From positions 124,001 to 188,000 of the forward strand of contig JAWNGF010000011.1 of NCBI GenBank assembly GCA_037039685.1: DNA of 64,000 bases, written 5' to 3'. Position numbers and translations under genes: made by a program. A model generated the notes under the pieces. The model was not told the origin of the DNA. It worked only from the letters and a program-made list of their open reading frames with translations, and made no database searches. Origin of the DNA: Ceratobasidium sp. AG-K (taxonomy: Eukaryota > Basidiomycota > Agaricomycetes > Cantharellales > Ceratobasidiaceae). Positions 11,651 through 21,845 of the stretch are shown here, piece after piece. Numbering within the stretch: the stretch's first letter is position 1; each line of letters starts with the position of its first letter.

Positions 11651-13286
11651 ATGCCATCTACACCGTTGTTTGTCTCTCAACCCGTCAGCTCAAACGAGGT
11701 TCTTCAGCATGTCCTCTCTTTCCTGTCTCTCCCAGATCTCGCCTTGATATCTCGGCTGAACCGGGCCTGGCGGGCTCTCGTCTTTCCACGCTTATATGAG
11801 AATGTCCATCTTGTCTGGAAGGCACATCTTGAATGTCTTTCCGGGATGGCTGCTTCGGAAGATGGACTCGGAGCTCTTTCTCTATCACATAATGTCAAGA
11901 ACCTATACCTCCAGAAGGCGCGCCGCAATAGAATCGGACAGACACACATTGGACGATCGATTGACCGACTGATAGGACTAATATCTCGATTGCGCGCACT
12001 CCGAAAGATTTATTGGTGGAGAGGATTTCCCTCTGACAACAATAGACTTATTGGATTGCTCGGGGTCAACTGCCCAAACCTAACAACATTTAATGTGATT
12101 CTTCGCAAGGACAAGCCATTTTGTCGAAGTAGTAAGCCGGAATTAGGTATAGGATCTCCGTCAGCGACTAAGTCTTTACCTCGCTTTGAATGCCTCACTG
12201 AAGTCTTCGTGACTACGGAGAATCACCGTAAGTCCGCTTTCCCCTCAAATGCACATGAATTTGACGACTACTTAGCATTAACAATGGATACTCAAGGTCA
12301 CATTAAATCCCTGGTCCAGTTGCTCACGTCCTCCCCGAATCTTGTGACCCTCAGCTTCAGCACAAACGGCCCATATCGTAACTTTCCTCCGGATTTGTCT
12401 CCAACCCCCCTTATTTCTTCCCTCGGTGAAGCATTTAGACTTCCGCGTCTACGCCATCTTCATTTCCGAGGAGGCTTGGATCCAGACTGGCCCGCATTTA
12501 TTGCCGATGTACATTCAAAATCAAACCCTCTGCGAGCATTTCTTGCTCGTCACCCGGAAATCGAAGATCTGGTTCTCGGAGGGCCTCCCCGATCTGGTGG
12601 ATACTTTACGATGAGCCCAGAGCATGCAGCTTCCCTTTTCCCATCCGTTACATCCTTCGAGGGTCCATCGTTCTTATGCGACGCCGTCGTGAGATCGCCA
12701 CTCTCTCAACAGCTTGAGAGTCTGTGTGTTAGGGACCAAACCCTTTTTAATAACCCAAACGCAATGTTCACAGACGCAATCACGAGACTGGCAAATGGCG
12801 TGACTAGTTTGCCAAAGCTAAAAAAGTTGGTTATTGGATCAAGTACTCCCATGCAAGCCTGGGTCCTGGATGGGATTGTTTCTGCGGCTCCTAGATTACA
12901 GGAACTTGAGTTGGGGATGATATTGGACAGTCATGTAAGTGCTCTAGCACCCCTTCTGGCGTTACCGCTCCCAATTTAATTTACAATAAGGGCAGGTAGA
13001 CTTCTGGGGCACCCTCTCCAGAGCGTCATGCCTACGCTGTTTGCTTGTCTCATACTCTTTCCTGGAGAGGCTTAAACCAGATACGGAGGATAGATCCAAC
13101 TGGATTATGCCCGAACGTGCAATTGAGACTATAGCACATCATAGCCAAGTGTTGGAGGAAGTACAGAACTTTGGTGGATATTGTGGCATATGGAAAATCG
13201 ATCGAGAGGGTGGTATGGCAAAAGCCGTTCAAGTGGGTGATGTGGGGTTCGATGAAACCCATTCTAGATATGTACACAGGTGGTAA
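11651..13286 (+). CDS. F-box/LRR-like protein, copy 1
   Basis: Two exons (11651-12934, 12996-13286), 524 residues. The F-box is at residues about 12-50: VLQHVLSFLSLPDLALISRL followed by RAWRALVFPRLYENV. It would bind Skp1 in an SCF ubiquitin ligase. The rest is a set of irregular leucine-rich segments, e.g. HIKSLVQLLTSSPNLVTLSF and LPRLRHLHFRGGLDPDWPAF, typical of the expanded Agaricomycete F-box families. It starts 219 bases after the DUF7330-like gene on the same strand. The reading frame is intact. A homologue at 32856-34549 shares the exon boundary before (V)DFWGTL / EFWETI. Target unknown. Confidence 0.85.
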
Positions 13287-13398
13287 ATCACGAATCTGTC
13301 CTGAAAATACAACCATAGTGCTGAATAAATATCGATGTCTGAGGTGATCCAAGTTTGGCGTTCCGCGTCGCTTTGGCGAGCATTTTGATATGCATATC

Positions 13399-13866
13399 CA
13401 CTGTGGACCCTAAACCTCCGTGTTTTACGGGGGTTCGTACCGTACCTGAGAAAAACACGGAGGTCGGGAGGTTGGTCTACCTCCGTACTCAAAAATACGG
13501 ACCTGGTCATTTTCAGGCCAGGCCCGTGTTTTCTAAAATACGTAAGTAAGTCCCGTATCTGACTTCCAGGATGATTTTAATCGCACAGTACGTACCTCCG
13601 TGTTTCGGCGCAAACACCGTGTTTTCTCTAAGACGGTGGTTTTCTCCGCAAACTATTTTGCCGACCTCCGTTTATTGACCGTCCGTATTTTTATCCATTC
13701 GTATTTCTTGTGCGGTATTGATGGTTTGCTTCTTTCTGTATTTCTGTCTGTCAGTAGGCTTTCCGTACTCGTCGTAAATACGCTTTCCGGTTATGTACAC
13801 ACGTAAATAAGGATATATATGCGATAATTTGTTAAAGCTGAATGAAATAAGAACATACAAGTGAGA
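13399..13866 (+). repeat. Left terminal and subterminal repeat region of the CACTA-type element
   Basis: Starts with the terminal inverted repeat and carries repeated short words in both orientations: CCTCCGT/ACGGAGG and CCGTGTTTT at about 13417, 13520, 13590 and 13615. Such subterminal motif clusters are where CACTA accessory proteins bind in plants; binding here is inference. Confidence 0.75.
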
Positions 13867-14892
13867 CTAGTCATCCTGGCCCCATATAAGCAATGGATAC
13901 GCAAGCTCGGAGCTGCGGTCCACTATCCACCATCGCTTCCTATCCTTGATCCGTCCCACGGCGCACTGAACCGTGTTCGCATCTACAACCTCGCCGGTCA
14001 ACAACTCGCCCTCGTACCAGATGACACTGTGCTCGTAGGTATCTTCTCGAGTCGTTTTGGCTTCCAAAACAAGCGCAAGTAGCAGTACACGGGCCTTACT
14101 CTTTTGACTCACGGTCGAGTTGGCTGAGAGGGGGAGTTCGAATATACGGTGCAGTTGCCCGTAATGCGATTTTTGGTAGAGGTTTTCCGGCGCGTTCCTG
14201 TGATGCGCAAGCCTGTCGAGCAGTAGCTCGTACTTGAAACTTGTTATTACAGACAAGTAGAATATATGCTAGGCCTACCCGAACAAACGAGGCGTCGCGT
14301 CTGTCAGGGCGCAGCTTATGATAGCCACGCACATGGATCAAATCGCCACCTTGAATCATTTTGACACGCGCCCACTGGTGTACTGAATCAGGAATGACCT
14401 CCTTGGCGTCGGTCATGGAGACTTTAAACGCAGTTGTAAGGTACTTTGCGATCTTGTTCCATAGTTGATTGTCAATGTATAGTTGTTGGGAGTGGGGGAC
14501 AAGTAGCGTGATTGTAGGGTCTAAAAATATGTTATACAATTAGTCAGAGACAGCAAGAGAACCACTTACACCCTGCGACAAACTCCCCCTGAGAATCTTC
14601 GTCCTTGTCCAATGACTTTGTCTTGCCAAACCTAACGCAGTCATGCAAGTCATATATCTCCCTGACAACACGGAGCATAGCTGTATCGCGAATGCGTCGA
14701 GCGATGTTGCTCCATGGGTACCTTCGGCTCTTGACAGATGTGCCAATAAAACTGCAGTAACATTCCATCGGGTAGGACCAGTAACACCAGATTGGGCCAA
14801 TCTGTTCAATCGAGTCGGCAACGTGCAGGAGGTAGTGAACATTAACTGGGCATGCTTGAAGTCGATTGGCGTCATATTGATAGTACATCCTA
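13867..14892 (-). CDS. CACTA transposase, C-terminal part (DUF4218-like)
   Basis: Last exons of the transposase whose N-terminal part lies at 21851-24078. Reads YYQYDANRLQACPVNVHYLL, GPIWCYWSYPMECYCSF and KSRRYPW, the Cys/His and WxxPME-type motifs of the DUF4218 region that follows tnp2 in EnSpm transposases. Introns near 14563-14521 and 14272-14227 join it to ITLLVPHSQQLYIDNQLW and the C-terminus ending at 13867. No stop codons interrupt it. Its 5' splice acceptor (TATTAG) is immediately next to the gypsy insertion, so this block would be exon-continuous with the upstream block if the 7-kb insert were spliced out as part of the intron. Confidence 0.8.
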
Positions 14893-14897
14893 ATAGG

Positions 14898-15311
14898 TGT
14901 CATGAGCTGACTAAGCTCAGACATTTTATTCTGATTTTATATCTTTTTTTCCGAACACTTTCCTTTTATGGTACAAATGTCCTCTGGCGCTTAACTTGTA
15001 TCATGTGATGTATTTGTCTTTCCATTTGATATTGGTGATGCTTCCGGAACTTCCAGAATGTCGAGTCATATCTCTTATCTCGCTTATCATCGGTTGTACT
15101 CGGCTTTCCCACACTGATAGATGATGACGTGGCATTGATCCCTCATGTATATAAACCCAGAGGTCAAGCCGGTTAACGACAAGGCTTGACCTCCTCTCCA
15201 TTAGGACTTGCCCAATTAACATCCTTTCACTATCACCACTCCTTGGGTTCTAAGACTTGTCTAAGTCGAACCCCTTAACCTTCATATACCTAATTGATCC
15301 AAGTCGGGACA
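14898..15311 (+). repeat. 5' LTR of the gypsy element
   Basis: TGTCATGAGC to GGGACA. TATATAAA at 15148-15155 is the promoter. A perfect 10-bp inverted pair AGGTCAAGCC / GGCTTGACCT (15160-15192) could form a hairpin near the predicted RNA start at about 15181. Confidence 0.92.
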
Positions 15312-15313
15312 TT

Positions 15314-15325
15314 AGGTCAAGCCTT
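15314..15325 (+). other. Predicted self-priming primer-binding site
   Basis: AGGTCAAGCCTT, two bases after the 5' LTR, is a 12-base perfect complement of AAGGCTTGACCT at 15181-15192. That segment begins about 33 bases after the start of the TATA box, i.e. at the expected 5' end of the RNA. This is the arrangement of Tf1/sushi-type elements that prime reverse transcription from their own RNA 5' end. Confidence 0.65.
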
Positions 15326-15798
15326 TTTAAAAAGCATCAGCCCTAAAAGCTCCTGCTTTTCCACCAAGTAGATAGAACGTACACGGGAAAACGGGCATAG
15401 TACAACGGACGAAGAGCTATACTTGATATAGACCAGTAGTCCCACGTCGCTATACGCTGTCAGTGAACCCAATCGTTATCCTCTTTCGGGTCATAGCGGC
15501 TTTAGTCAGCTAAATACACCCTTACTCTGTTATACACTGTCGCTATCACGCCCGCCCAAGGCTGTTGATAACTGATGGGATCAGATAAGGAGTATATAAA
15601 GCAAAAGCTTAGCGTCTAGCACCCTTCACATCCAAATCAACATCTCGGGGAAGCCAGGTCCTCTCAAGCAAAACTGGAAAGTGGTCGGAGCACCACCCAA
15701 GTTAACACTCTCATCCATCAAGAACCACATCTACTCGTCGTTTCCATCAGTACGCACTAAAAAGGAACTAATTAGTAACTAACTAATTAACCTTAAAA

Positions 15799-16610
15799 GT
15801 GTTCCCCGCATTTTTTAGCCTCTGCGAAGCAGTCTTTAGACTAAAAGATTTCGTACTTGATCTAGACTCCAAAGTCGACGAATTAAACAGTCGAATTGAA
15901 GTACTAGAAGAAGATCAAGTCAAACAAGCAGAGGATTTAAGGGTCGAACGTACCAGAAACGACGAAAACCACAATCAACTCGAAGCCGATTACCAAGCTC
16001 TTCATTCAAGGCTTGAGTTCATTGAAATAAACCTCGACAACACAAACAAGCAACAAGCCGATCAAGATTGTGTCCAAAGCATAAATCTAGCTGACACCAA
16101 TATCGAAGTCGAGCGCTTGCAAGAACAAACCCGCGTCTTGATCGAAAATTGCGACCAACTCATTAAAATCCAAGAAAAACACACTCGAAAGGTCGAAAAC
16201 CTCATCAACAACAACAAACGTCAGTGGCGCACTATCGAAACCCTTAAAGACAAAATCAAGAGCAAATACTGTCATCTAGCAGCAGAAGTGCGTATTCCTA
16301 TTAATCAGGATTACCGCCTTCTAAATCACCTTAATACCATCGCACCCAACCCTTTTCAGTGGGACCAAGACCTCGACTCACACAGGAACAACACAGGGAA
16401 CAACTTAGACTAGAGTCCCTAAAACTCTTTATTGAAGACGTTCATCGTAACTACATATACGAACAGTACAACAAACTAGGAGTAATCAACGCGTTGTTCT
16501 TGGAGGACGAAAATCTTGAATTGATATTTTTGAGAAGTCTGCGCATCATTAAAGACAGAAGGGTTCAAAGAAGAATTTGTGATATTTTGTACGGCCTGGG
16601 ATCCCAATAA
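15799..16610 (+). CDS. Gypsy upstream ORF: coiled-coil protein, two overlapping frames
   Basis: First frame 15799-16413 has no ATG (its first possible start codon is GTG after an in-frame TAA), then a long heptad-rich coiled coil (LDSKVDELNSRIEVLEE and onward to about residue 160). A second frame continues to 16610 with LRLESLKLFIEDVHRNYIYE. The two frames meet at CCCTTTT (16350-16356), a heptamer positioned in the zero frame exactly as a -1 slippery site. Function unknown; possibly a structural pre-Gag protein. Alternatives are an ordinary indel plus a lost start codon, or a spliced 5' exon. Confidence 0.6.
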
Positions 16611-16634
16611 ATCCACACTTCTCCCTGTTCCAAT

Positions 16635-17987
16635 ATGTCTAGAGCCCCATCACCTAGTCAAGGGGGATTTACCCAAATTTCAGCGACATCCGGACCCGAG
16701 GTAGTTGCACATGCAATCAATGCCTTAATAGACGAAGTGCAAAAAATTAACGGTCATATTAATGCCTTAAATGGTATCACCTCTACCCTAGAACAGGGGA
16801 TCGACAATAACATTGCAGACATCCATGCAATTCAAAATCAAACTGCACAAATTGCACCCCTTCACCAATTAATGAATGCAGTGTCTCAGTCACTTGCAAA
16901 CCTAGGGGCAACACCCTCCACCACCGCGTCAACAACCACCCCAGGATACAAACTCAAAATGCATCCCCCAGAAGAATTTTCTGGAGATGTAGATAAATTT
17001 GATGAGTTTAAGTCGCAATGTACCTTGTACATAAACCATACGTCGCCACAAGCAACCACAGAACAAAAAATCACTTATATCATGGGTTATTGCAAGGGGC
17101 CGGCTTATGTATGGATGCAACCTGGAATTGATGTAGACACGGCAAGAAGAGGAGCAACAAATTGGCTACACGACATGGATGAATTCTGGAACGAAATGCA
17201 AGCTAGGTTTGGCGATGTTCACAAGATCGACCGATATAGACAATTATACAAGAAACTGGTCCAGAAGAACTCTGTCCAAGATTATCTACAAGACTTCGTC
17301 ACTTATTCATCGGTACTTGGGTACACTGATCGAGTACTTCGTGATGATTTCTATGACGGTCTTAAGGATGAAATCAAGATGGCCATGGTGTCACAGAACT
17401 TTAAACCCCACGAAGTGACAAGGACATTCAACCAAGTTCGCGAAAGAGCCCTGGAAATTGACTCCACAATGAATGCTATTAACGCACCAAAGAAGTTGCA
17501 AAGCTCACAAACCACCACTTCGAAACAAAGTACTTCCAAGACAACCCCAAGTACTACAAATGCCTCACTGGGTCAAAGATTCAATGTAAATGATCGAGTC
17601 TTTATGTCAAAACCTACAGGGGGGGTGCAATACGGCAAAATCTCAAACATTACCCAAAACGCCAAGGGCCGTCCAGTTCCACAGATCTCCTGGGATGATG
17701 GGACAAAAGGAAATGTCCCTTTTGGAGCAATTCAAAGAGACACCCGAACCAGTAACCTCAACGCTCCTACTATCCAAACACCCAAACCGTCCACTCCTGC
17801 TAAAGACCCTAATGCAATGGATCTTGATGGAAAAGGAAAAGGACCAATGATTTGCTTCACCTGCGGCGGCAAGGGACACTCAGCAAGAGTCTGTCCTTCC
17901 AAGAACACAGCGTCAGGATTTGAAGCTCAGATTGAAGAAATCTCTTCAGACATTGAATCGGGAAAAGACGTCACCGAGGCTTATTAA
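16635..17987 (+). CDS. Gypsy Gag protein with CCHC zinc knuckle
   Basis: 450 residues, intact. A helical N-terminus, then the retrotransposon Gag capsid region (KMHPPEEFSGDVDKFDEFKS, ITYIMGYCKGPAYVW, VQDYLQDFVTYSSVLGY), a Ser/Thr linker, a small domain VNDRVFMSKPTGGVQYGKI that resembles a Tudor/DUF1771-like beta module, and the nucleic-acid binding knuckle CFTCGGKGHSARVC near residues 407-420. It ends with an acidic tail. The stop (17985-17987) is 36 bases before the first ATG of Pol, in a different frame. Confidence 0.92.
   Translation: MSRAPSPSQGGFTQISATSGPEVVAHAINALIDEVQKINGHINALNGITSTLEQGIDNNIADIHAIQNQTAQIAPLHQLMNAVSQSLANLGATPSTTASTTTPGYKLKMHPPEEFSGDVDKFDEFKSQCTLYINHTSPQATTEQKITYIMGYCKGPAYVWMQPGIDVDTARRGATNWLHDMDEFWNEMQARFGDVHKIDRYRQLYKKLVQKNSVQDYLQDFVTYSSVLGYTDRVLRDDFYDGLKDEIKMAMVSQNFKPHEVTRTFNQVRERALEIDSTMNAINAPKKLQSSQTTTSKQSTSKTTPSTTNASLGQRFNVNDRVFMSKPTGGVQYGKISNITQNAKGRPVPQISWDDGTKGNVPFGAIQRDTRTSNLNAPTIQTPKPSTPAKDPNAMDLDGKGKGPMICFTCGGKGHSARVCPSKNTASGFEAQIEEISSDIESGKDVTEAY
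17960..17966 (+). promoter_or_regulatory. Candidate -1 ribosomal frameshift heptamer GGGAAAA
   Basis: In the Gag frame it reads G GGA AAA, the X XXY YYZ pattern. The -1 frame is open from just after a TGA at 17954-17956 and runs without a stop into Pol at 18023, so a slip here would fuse Gag to Pol. The site is 19 bases before the Gag stop. Confidence 0.5.
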
Positions 17988-18022
17988 GGAGCCAAGTACT
18001 CGGTGATATTTTAGCTAGTAAT

Positions 18023-21000
18023 ATGGATGAACTAGAAATCATGTCAATATCAAATGAAAACCAATTATACCTTGATTTCACCGCTCATCCACTAGTTACG
18101 GCTCCTGGTTCTAAGTCAGTTAACAAATCAAAAAGATTCTCTGGACAAGCACTTCTTGACTGCGGCGCAACCTCCTGTTTCATCAACCCTTCCCTAGCAA
18201 AAGAGGCAAACCTCCCCCTTTTCCAACACGAAAGACCCAAGACTCTGCGAGTTATAGACGGACGAGAAGTCTCGTCTGGAAAAGTCACCCACTATACCAA
18301 ATTTAAACTTGTCATGGGAACACATTCCAGCGAAATAGAATGTCATGTTACAAACATTGGAAGACACCCTATTGTACTCGGGATGTCATGGCTCAAGAAA
18401 CATAACCCACAAATTAATTGGAAAAATAGGACAATTGCATACACAAGCGAATTCTGCTCAAAAAACTGCCTAGAAGTCCCATCTACACTCCAAATCGCAG
18501 CAGAAACCACATTACCAGAAGAATACAAAGAGTTCGCAGATGTGTTCGACGAGTCCAGATTAGAAGAACTCCCACCTCACAGGCCAACTGACATCACGCT
18601 CGACCTCCTACCAGAAGCTAAACTAAAGCATGGCCCTATTTACAAAACATCCCCAGCTGAAGACAAAGAAATGAAGAAAGTACTAGAAACCCTTATCCGA
18701 AGGGGACACATTCAGATTTCTAAGTCTCCTTTGGCTTCCCCGGTTCTGTTTGTCAAAAAACCACATCCAGAAGATCCAAACAACCCAGAATTACGCTTTT
18801 GCGTTGACTACAGATATGTGAACTCGCTATGCAAATTCAACGCAAGTGGAATACCTCTATTGGACCAGTGGTTAAGGGCCCTGGAAGGATTTGTCATTGG
18901 CACCACTCTAGACTTGGCACAAGGATTCCATCAAACCCGAATAGCAGCAGGCCATGAATGGAAAACAGCATTCAAAACTCAATACGGCATGTACGAATGG
19001 AAAGTCATGCCCTTCGGTCTCAAAAACGCCCCATCAAGCTTCCAGTCCCTAATGAACTCTATATTCAGGGACATTATGGGAGTTTTCGTACTCGTATACA
19101 TTGATGATATCTTTGTTTTTTCCAAACGAGTCGAAGATCATCCAGGACACGTGAAAGAGGTGCTAAGAAGACTAAGGGAACACAAGCTGATTGCGAAATT
19201 GAAGAAATGCAAGTTCCACCAAACTAAACTGGACTGGGTAGGATTGGTCATTTCCAATAAAGGAATCGAAACGGATCAGGAAAAGGTCACGGCGGCTATG
19301 AATTGGAAAGCTCCCAAAAACGTCAAACAAGTTCAAGAATTCCTAGGATTCGTCAATTTCTATCGAAGATTCATTCAAGACTTTGCCGGCAAAGCCAGAC
19401 CTCTGTACAACCTACTTAAGAAGGATCAAAAGTGGCAGTGGACAAGCAAAGAACAAGAGGCCATGAATGCACTAAAAGAAGCTCTTAAAGTGGCACCCGT
19501 AATGATGCAGCCCAACCAGAATAAGGAATTTTTCCTCGAGACAGATGCGTCGGGATTTGCCACAGGAGCAGTTTTATCTCAGAAGGATGAAGAAGGGAAA
19601 TTACACCCTGTAGCTTTTCTTTCCAAATCACTAAATCCGGCTGAGCGAAACTATGACATTTTCGACAAAGAACTATTGGCAATAATTAGAGCTTTCAAAG
19701 AATGGCTGCACCTACTTCAAGGCACAGAAAAAGCCATTCAAGTGATAACAGATCACAAAAATTTGGAATACTTCTCATCATCCAAACAATTGAATCAACA
19801 CCAAATCCGCTGGATGAATTTCTTGGTAGACTTCAACTTCCAAATCTTGTACAGGCCAGGAAGCCAAAACAAAAAGGCAGACATTCTCTCGAGGCGATAT
19901 GACCTGGAACCTTTGGGGGGGGTAGAGAACCAAGTCCTCCTCAAACCAGACATTTTCATTTCGGCTATTACCCCAGACCAGGAGATCAACGATCTAATCA
20001 GAGAAGCAATCCTTGAAGATCCCAGATTAGAAGAAGCCCACAATAAGCTGAGAAACGGAGAAAAAGTCAAAGATTGGGAATACAGAGAAGGACTCCTAAT
20101 GTTCAAAGGGAAGATCTTTGTCCCCAAGGATGAAACCATCAGAAACCTGATATTGGAATCGCGCCATGACAATATTACAGCTGGGCATCCTGGACAAACA
20201 AGAACATTAGAATTGGTCTCAAGAACTTACTACTGGCCAACCATGAAGAAATTTGTCAACTCCTACGTGTCACACTGCGAAACATGCATTCGAATTAAAC
20301 CATCGAACCAACTCCCCACAGGACTACTGCGTCCTTTACATATCCCTGAGAGACCCTGGGAAGAGATCTCCTATGACATGATTGTAGGGCTCCCAGAATC
20401 AGAAGGATATGACGCAATCTTGACAGTTGTAGATCGGTTCTCCAAAATGGCACACTATCTCCCTTGCAAATCAACGGCCACAGCAGTAGACATAGCCAAT
20501 ATCTTCATTGCAAACATTTGGAAACTTCATGGCACCCCAAAAGCAACAGTCTCGGATAGAGGATCCACTTTCAACTCAAAGTTCATTAGGCATTTGTACA
20601 AACGGTTGGACGTAAAACCTACCTTCAGCACAGCCTACCATCCAAGGACAGACGGACAGTCAGAACAAGCAAACCAAGTTGTTGAAGTCTTCATCAGAGC
20701 TTTTGTCAACCATAGGCAAAACGACTGGGTGGCCCTACTCCCTATGGCAGAATTTGCTTACAACAACGGAATTCAAGCATCCACTGGCAAAACCCCTTTC
20801 CAAATCTGCCAGGGTTTCAACCCTAGAATGAACATCGGGGAAGAATCAGACTATACTGTTCCTGAAGCTGATGCCCATGCGGAATTCCTGTTGAAAGGAT
20901 ACGACGAAGTCAAAGCTGCCCTCATCCTAGCAAATCAGTCCTATAAATACTACTTTGATAAAGGAGCCAAAGAACCAGAAGAGATAAACCCGGGGGATAA

Positions 21001-21421
21001 AGTCTGGCTTAATCATCAGAACATTTCAACAGACAGACCCTCAGTAAAACTCTCCCACAAAGTTTTAGGCCCTTACAAAGTAATGGAAAAAGTAGGAACT
21101 CATGCCTTTAGACTGGAATTACCAAAATCAATGAAAGTTCATCCTGTCTTCCACGTCATGCTGCTCAAGAAATTCCACTCTGATCCCCACAGCCGCGAAC
21201 CCGCTCAACCACCCCCTATTGTCACACAAGATGGGGAGGAAGAATGGGAAGTCGAAGAGATCCTTAATTCCAAGAAAATCCGCCGTCAACTCCACTATTA
21301 CGTTAAGTGGAAAGGATACTCTCATGCAGACAACTCTTGGCAGTCAAAGGAAGATCTCAAGAACGCTCCTGAACTGGTTGATAAATTTCACAAACTCCAC
21401 CCCACCGCGCCAGGCCCTTAG
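18023..21421 (+). CDS. Gypsy Pol polyprotein (PR-RT-RNaseH-IN-chromodomain)
   Basis: 1132 residues, no interruption. Protease: LLDCGATS near residue 46 (Cys replaces the usual Ser/Thr after Asp). Reverse transcriptase: WKVMPFGLKNAPSSFQ, and YIDD at 359-362. RNase H: FLETDASGFATG near 503 and ITDHKNLEYF. Integrase: zinc-binding H-H-C-C region near 710-770 (AGHPGQTRT to CETC), then the catalytic D,D,E core (SYDMIVGLP, TVSDRGSTF). C-terminus about 1070-1125 is a chromodomain: EWEVEEILNS, YYVKWKGYSHADNSW, with the aromatic residues that bind methylated lysine; this would steer integration to heterochromatin. Family placement: chromovirus of the Tf1/sushi type, from domain order. Confidence 0.95.
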   Translation: MDELEIMSISNENQLYLDFTAHPLVTAPGSKSVNKSKRFSGQALLDCGATSCFINPSLAKEANLPLFQHERPKTLRVIDGREVSSGKVTHYTKFKLVMGTHSSEIECHVTNIGRHPIVLGMSWLKKHNPQINWKNRTIAYTSEFCSKNCLEVPSTLQIAAETTLPEEYKEFADVFDESRLEELPPHRPTDITLDLLPEAKLKHGPIYKTSPAEDKEMKKVLETLIRRGHIQISKSPLASPVLFVKKPHPEDPNNPELRFCVDYRYVNSLCKFNASGIPLLDQWLRALEGFVIGTTLDLAQGFHQTRIAAGHEWKTAFKTQYGMYEWKVMPFGLKNAPSSFQSLMNSIFRDIMGVFVLVYIDDIFVFSKRVEDHPGHVKEVLRRLREHKLIAKLKKCKFHQTKLDWVGLVISNKGIETDQEKVTAAMNWKAPKNVKQVQEFLGFVNFYRRFIQDFAGKARPLYNLLKKDQKWQWTSKEQEAMNALKEALKVAPVMMQPNQNKEFFLETDASGFATGAVLSQKDEEGKLHPVAFLSKSLNPAERNYDIFDKELLAIIRAFKEWLHLLQGTEKAIQVITDHKNLEYFSSSKQLNQHQIRWMNFLVDFNFQILYRPGSQNKKADILSRRYDLEPLGGVENQVLLKPDIFISAITPDQEINDLIREAILEDPRLEEAHNKLRNGEKVKDWEYREGLLMFKGKIFVPKDETIRNLILESRHDNITAGHPGQTRTLELVSRTYYWPTMKKFVNSYVSHCETCIRIKPSNQLPTGLLRPLHIPERPWEEISYDMIVGLPESEGYDAILTVVDRFSKMAHYLPCKSTATAVDIANIFIANIWKLHGTPKATVSDRGSTFNSKFIRHLYKRLDVKPTFSTAYHPRTDGQSEQANQVVEVFIRAFVNHRQNDWVALLPMAEFAYNNGIQASTGKTPFQICQGFNPRMNIGEESDYTVPEADAHAEFLLKGYDEVKAALILANQSYKYYFDKGAKEPEEINPGDKVWLNHQNISTDRPSVKLSHKVLGPYKVMEKVGTHAFRLELPKSMKVHPVFHVMLLKKFHSDPHSREPAQPPPIVTQDGEEEWEVEEILNSKKIRRQLHYYVKWKGYSHADNSWQSKEDLKNAPELVDKFHKLHPTAPGP

Positions 21422-21431
21422 GAGGGGGTAA

Positions 21432-21845
21432 TGTCATGAGCTGACTAAGCTCAGACATTTTATTCTGATTTTATATCTTTTTTTCCGAACACTTTCCTTT
21501 TATGGTACAAATGTCCTCTGGCGCTTAACTTGTATCATGTGATGTATTTGTCTTTCCATTTGATATTGGTGATGCTTCCGGAACTTCCAGAATGTCGAGT
21601 CATATCTCTTATCTCGCTTATCATCGGTTGTACTTGGCTTTCCCACACTGATAGATGATGATGTGGCATTGATCCCTCATGTATATAAACCCAGAGGTCA
21701 AGCCGGTTAACGACAAGGCTTGACCTCCTCTCCATTAGGACTTGCCCAATTAACATCCTTTCACTATCACCACTCCTTGGGTTCTAAGACTTGTCTAAGT
21801 CAAACCCCTTAACCTTCATATACCTAATTGATCCAAGTCGGGACA
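21432..21845 (+). repeat. 3' LTR of the gypsy element
   Basis: 414 bp, differs from the 5' LTR at three sites that I can see. All are CG in the 5' copy and TG or CA in the 3' copy. The polypurine tract and the Pol stop lie just before it. Confidence 0.92.

Larger units (their letters stand above)
14898..21845 (+). mobile_element. Ty3/gypsy chromovirus LTR retrotransposon, near-intact
   Basis: Two 414-bp LTRs with TG...CA ends differ at three positions, and the element is flanked by the 5-bp duplication ATAGG (14893-14897, 21846-21850). It holds a coiled-coil ORF, Gag with zinc knuckle, and an uninterrupted 1132-codon Pol with a C-terminal chromodomain. The polypurine tract AGGAGGGGG abuts the 3' LTR. 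LTR similarity of about 99.3 percent means a recent insertion. It lies in an intron of the CACTA transposase, antisense to it. Confidence 0.95.

Noticed and set aside
13399..13866. Possible small solo element at the left edge only
   Set aside because: Its end sequence has an exact inverse at 32156 with a matching ATC duplication, so it is one end of the large element.
15160..15192. LTR hairpin considered as a terminator
   Set aside because: Better explained as part of the self-priming signal; no U run follows.
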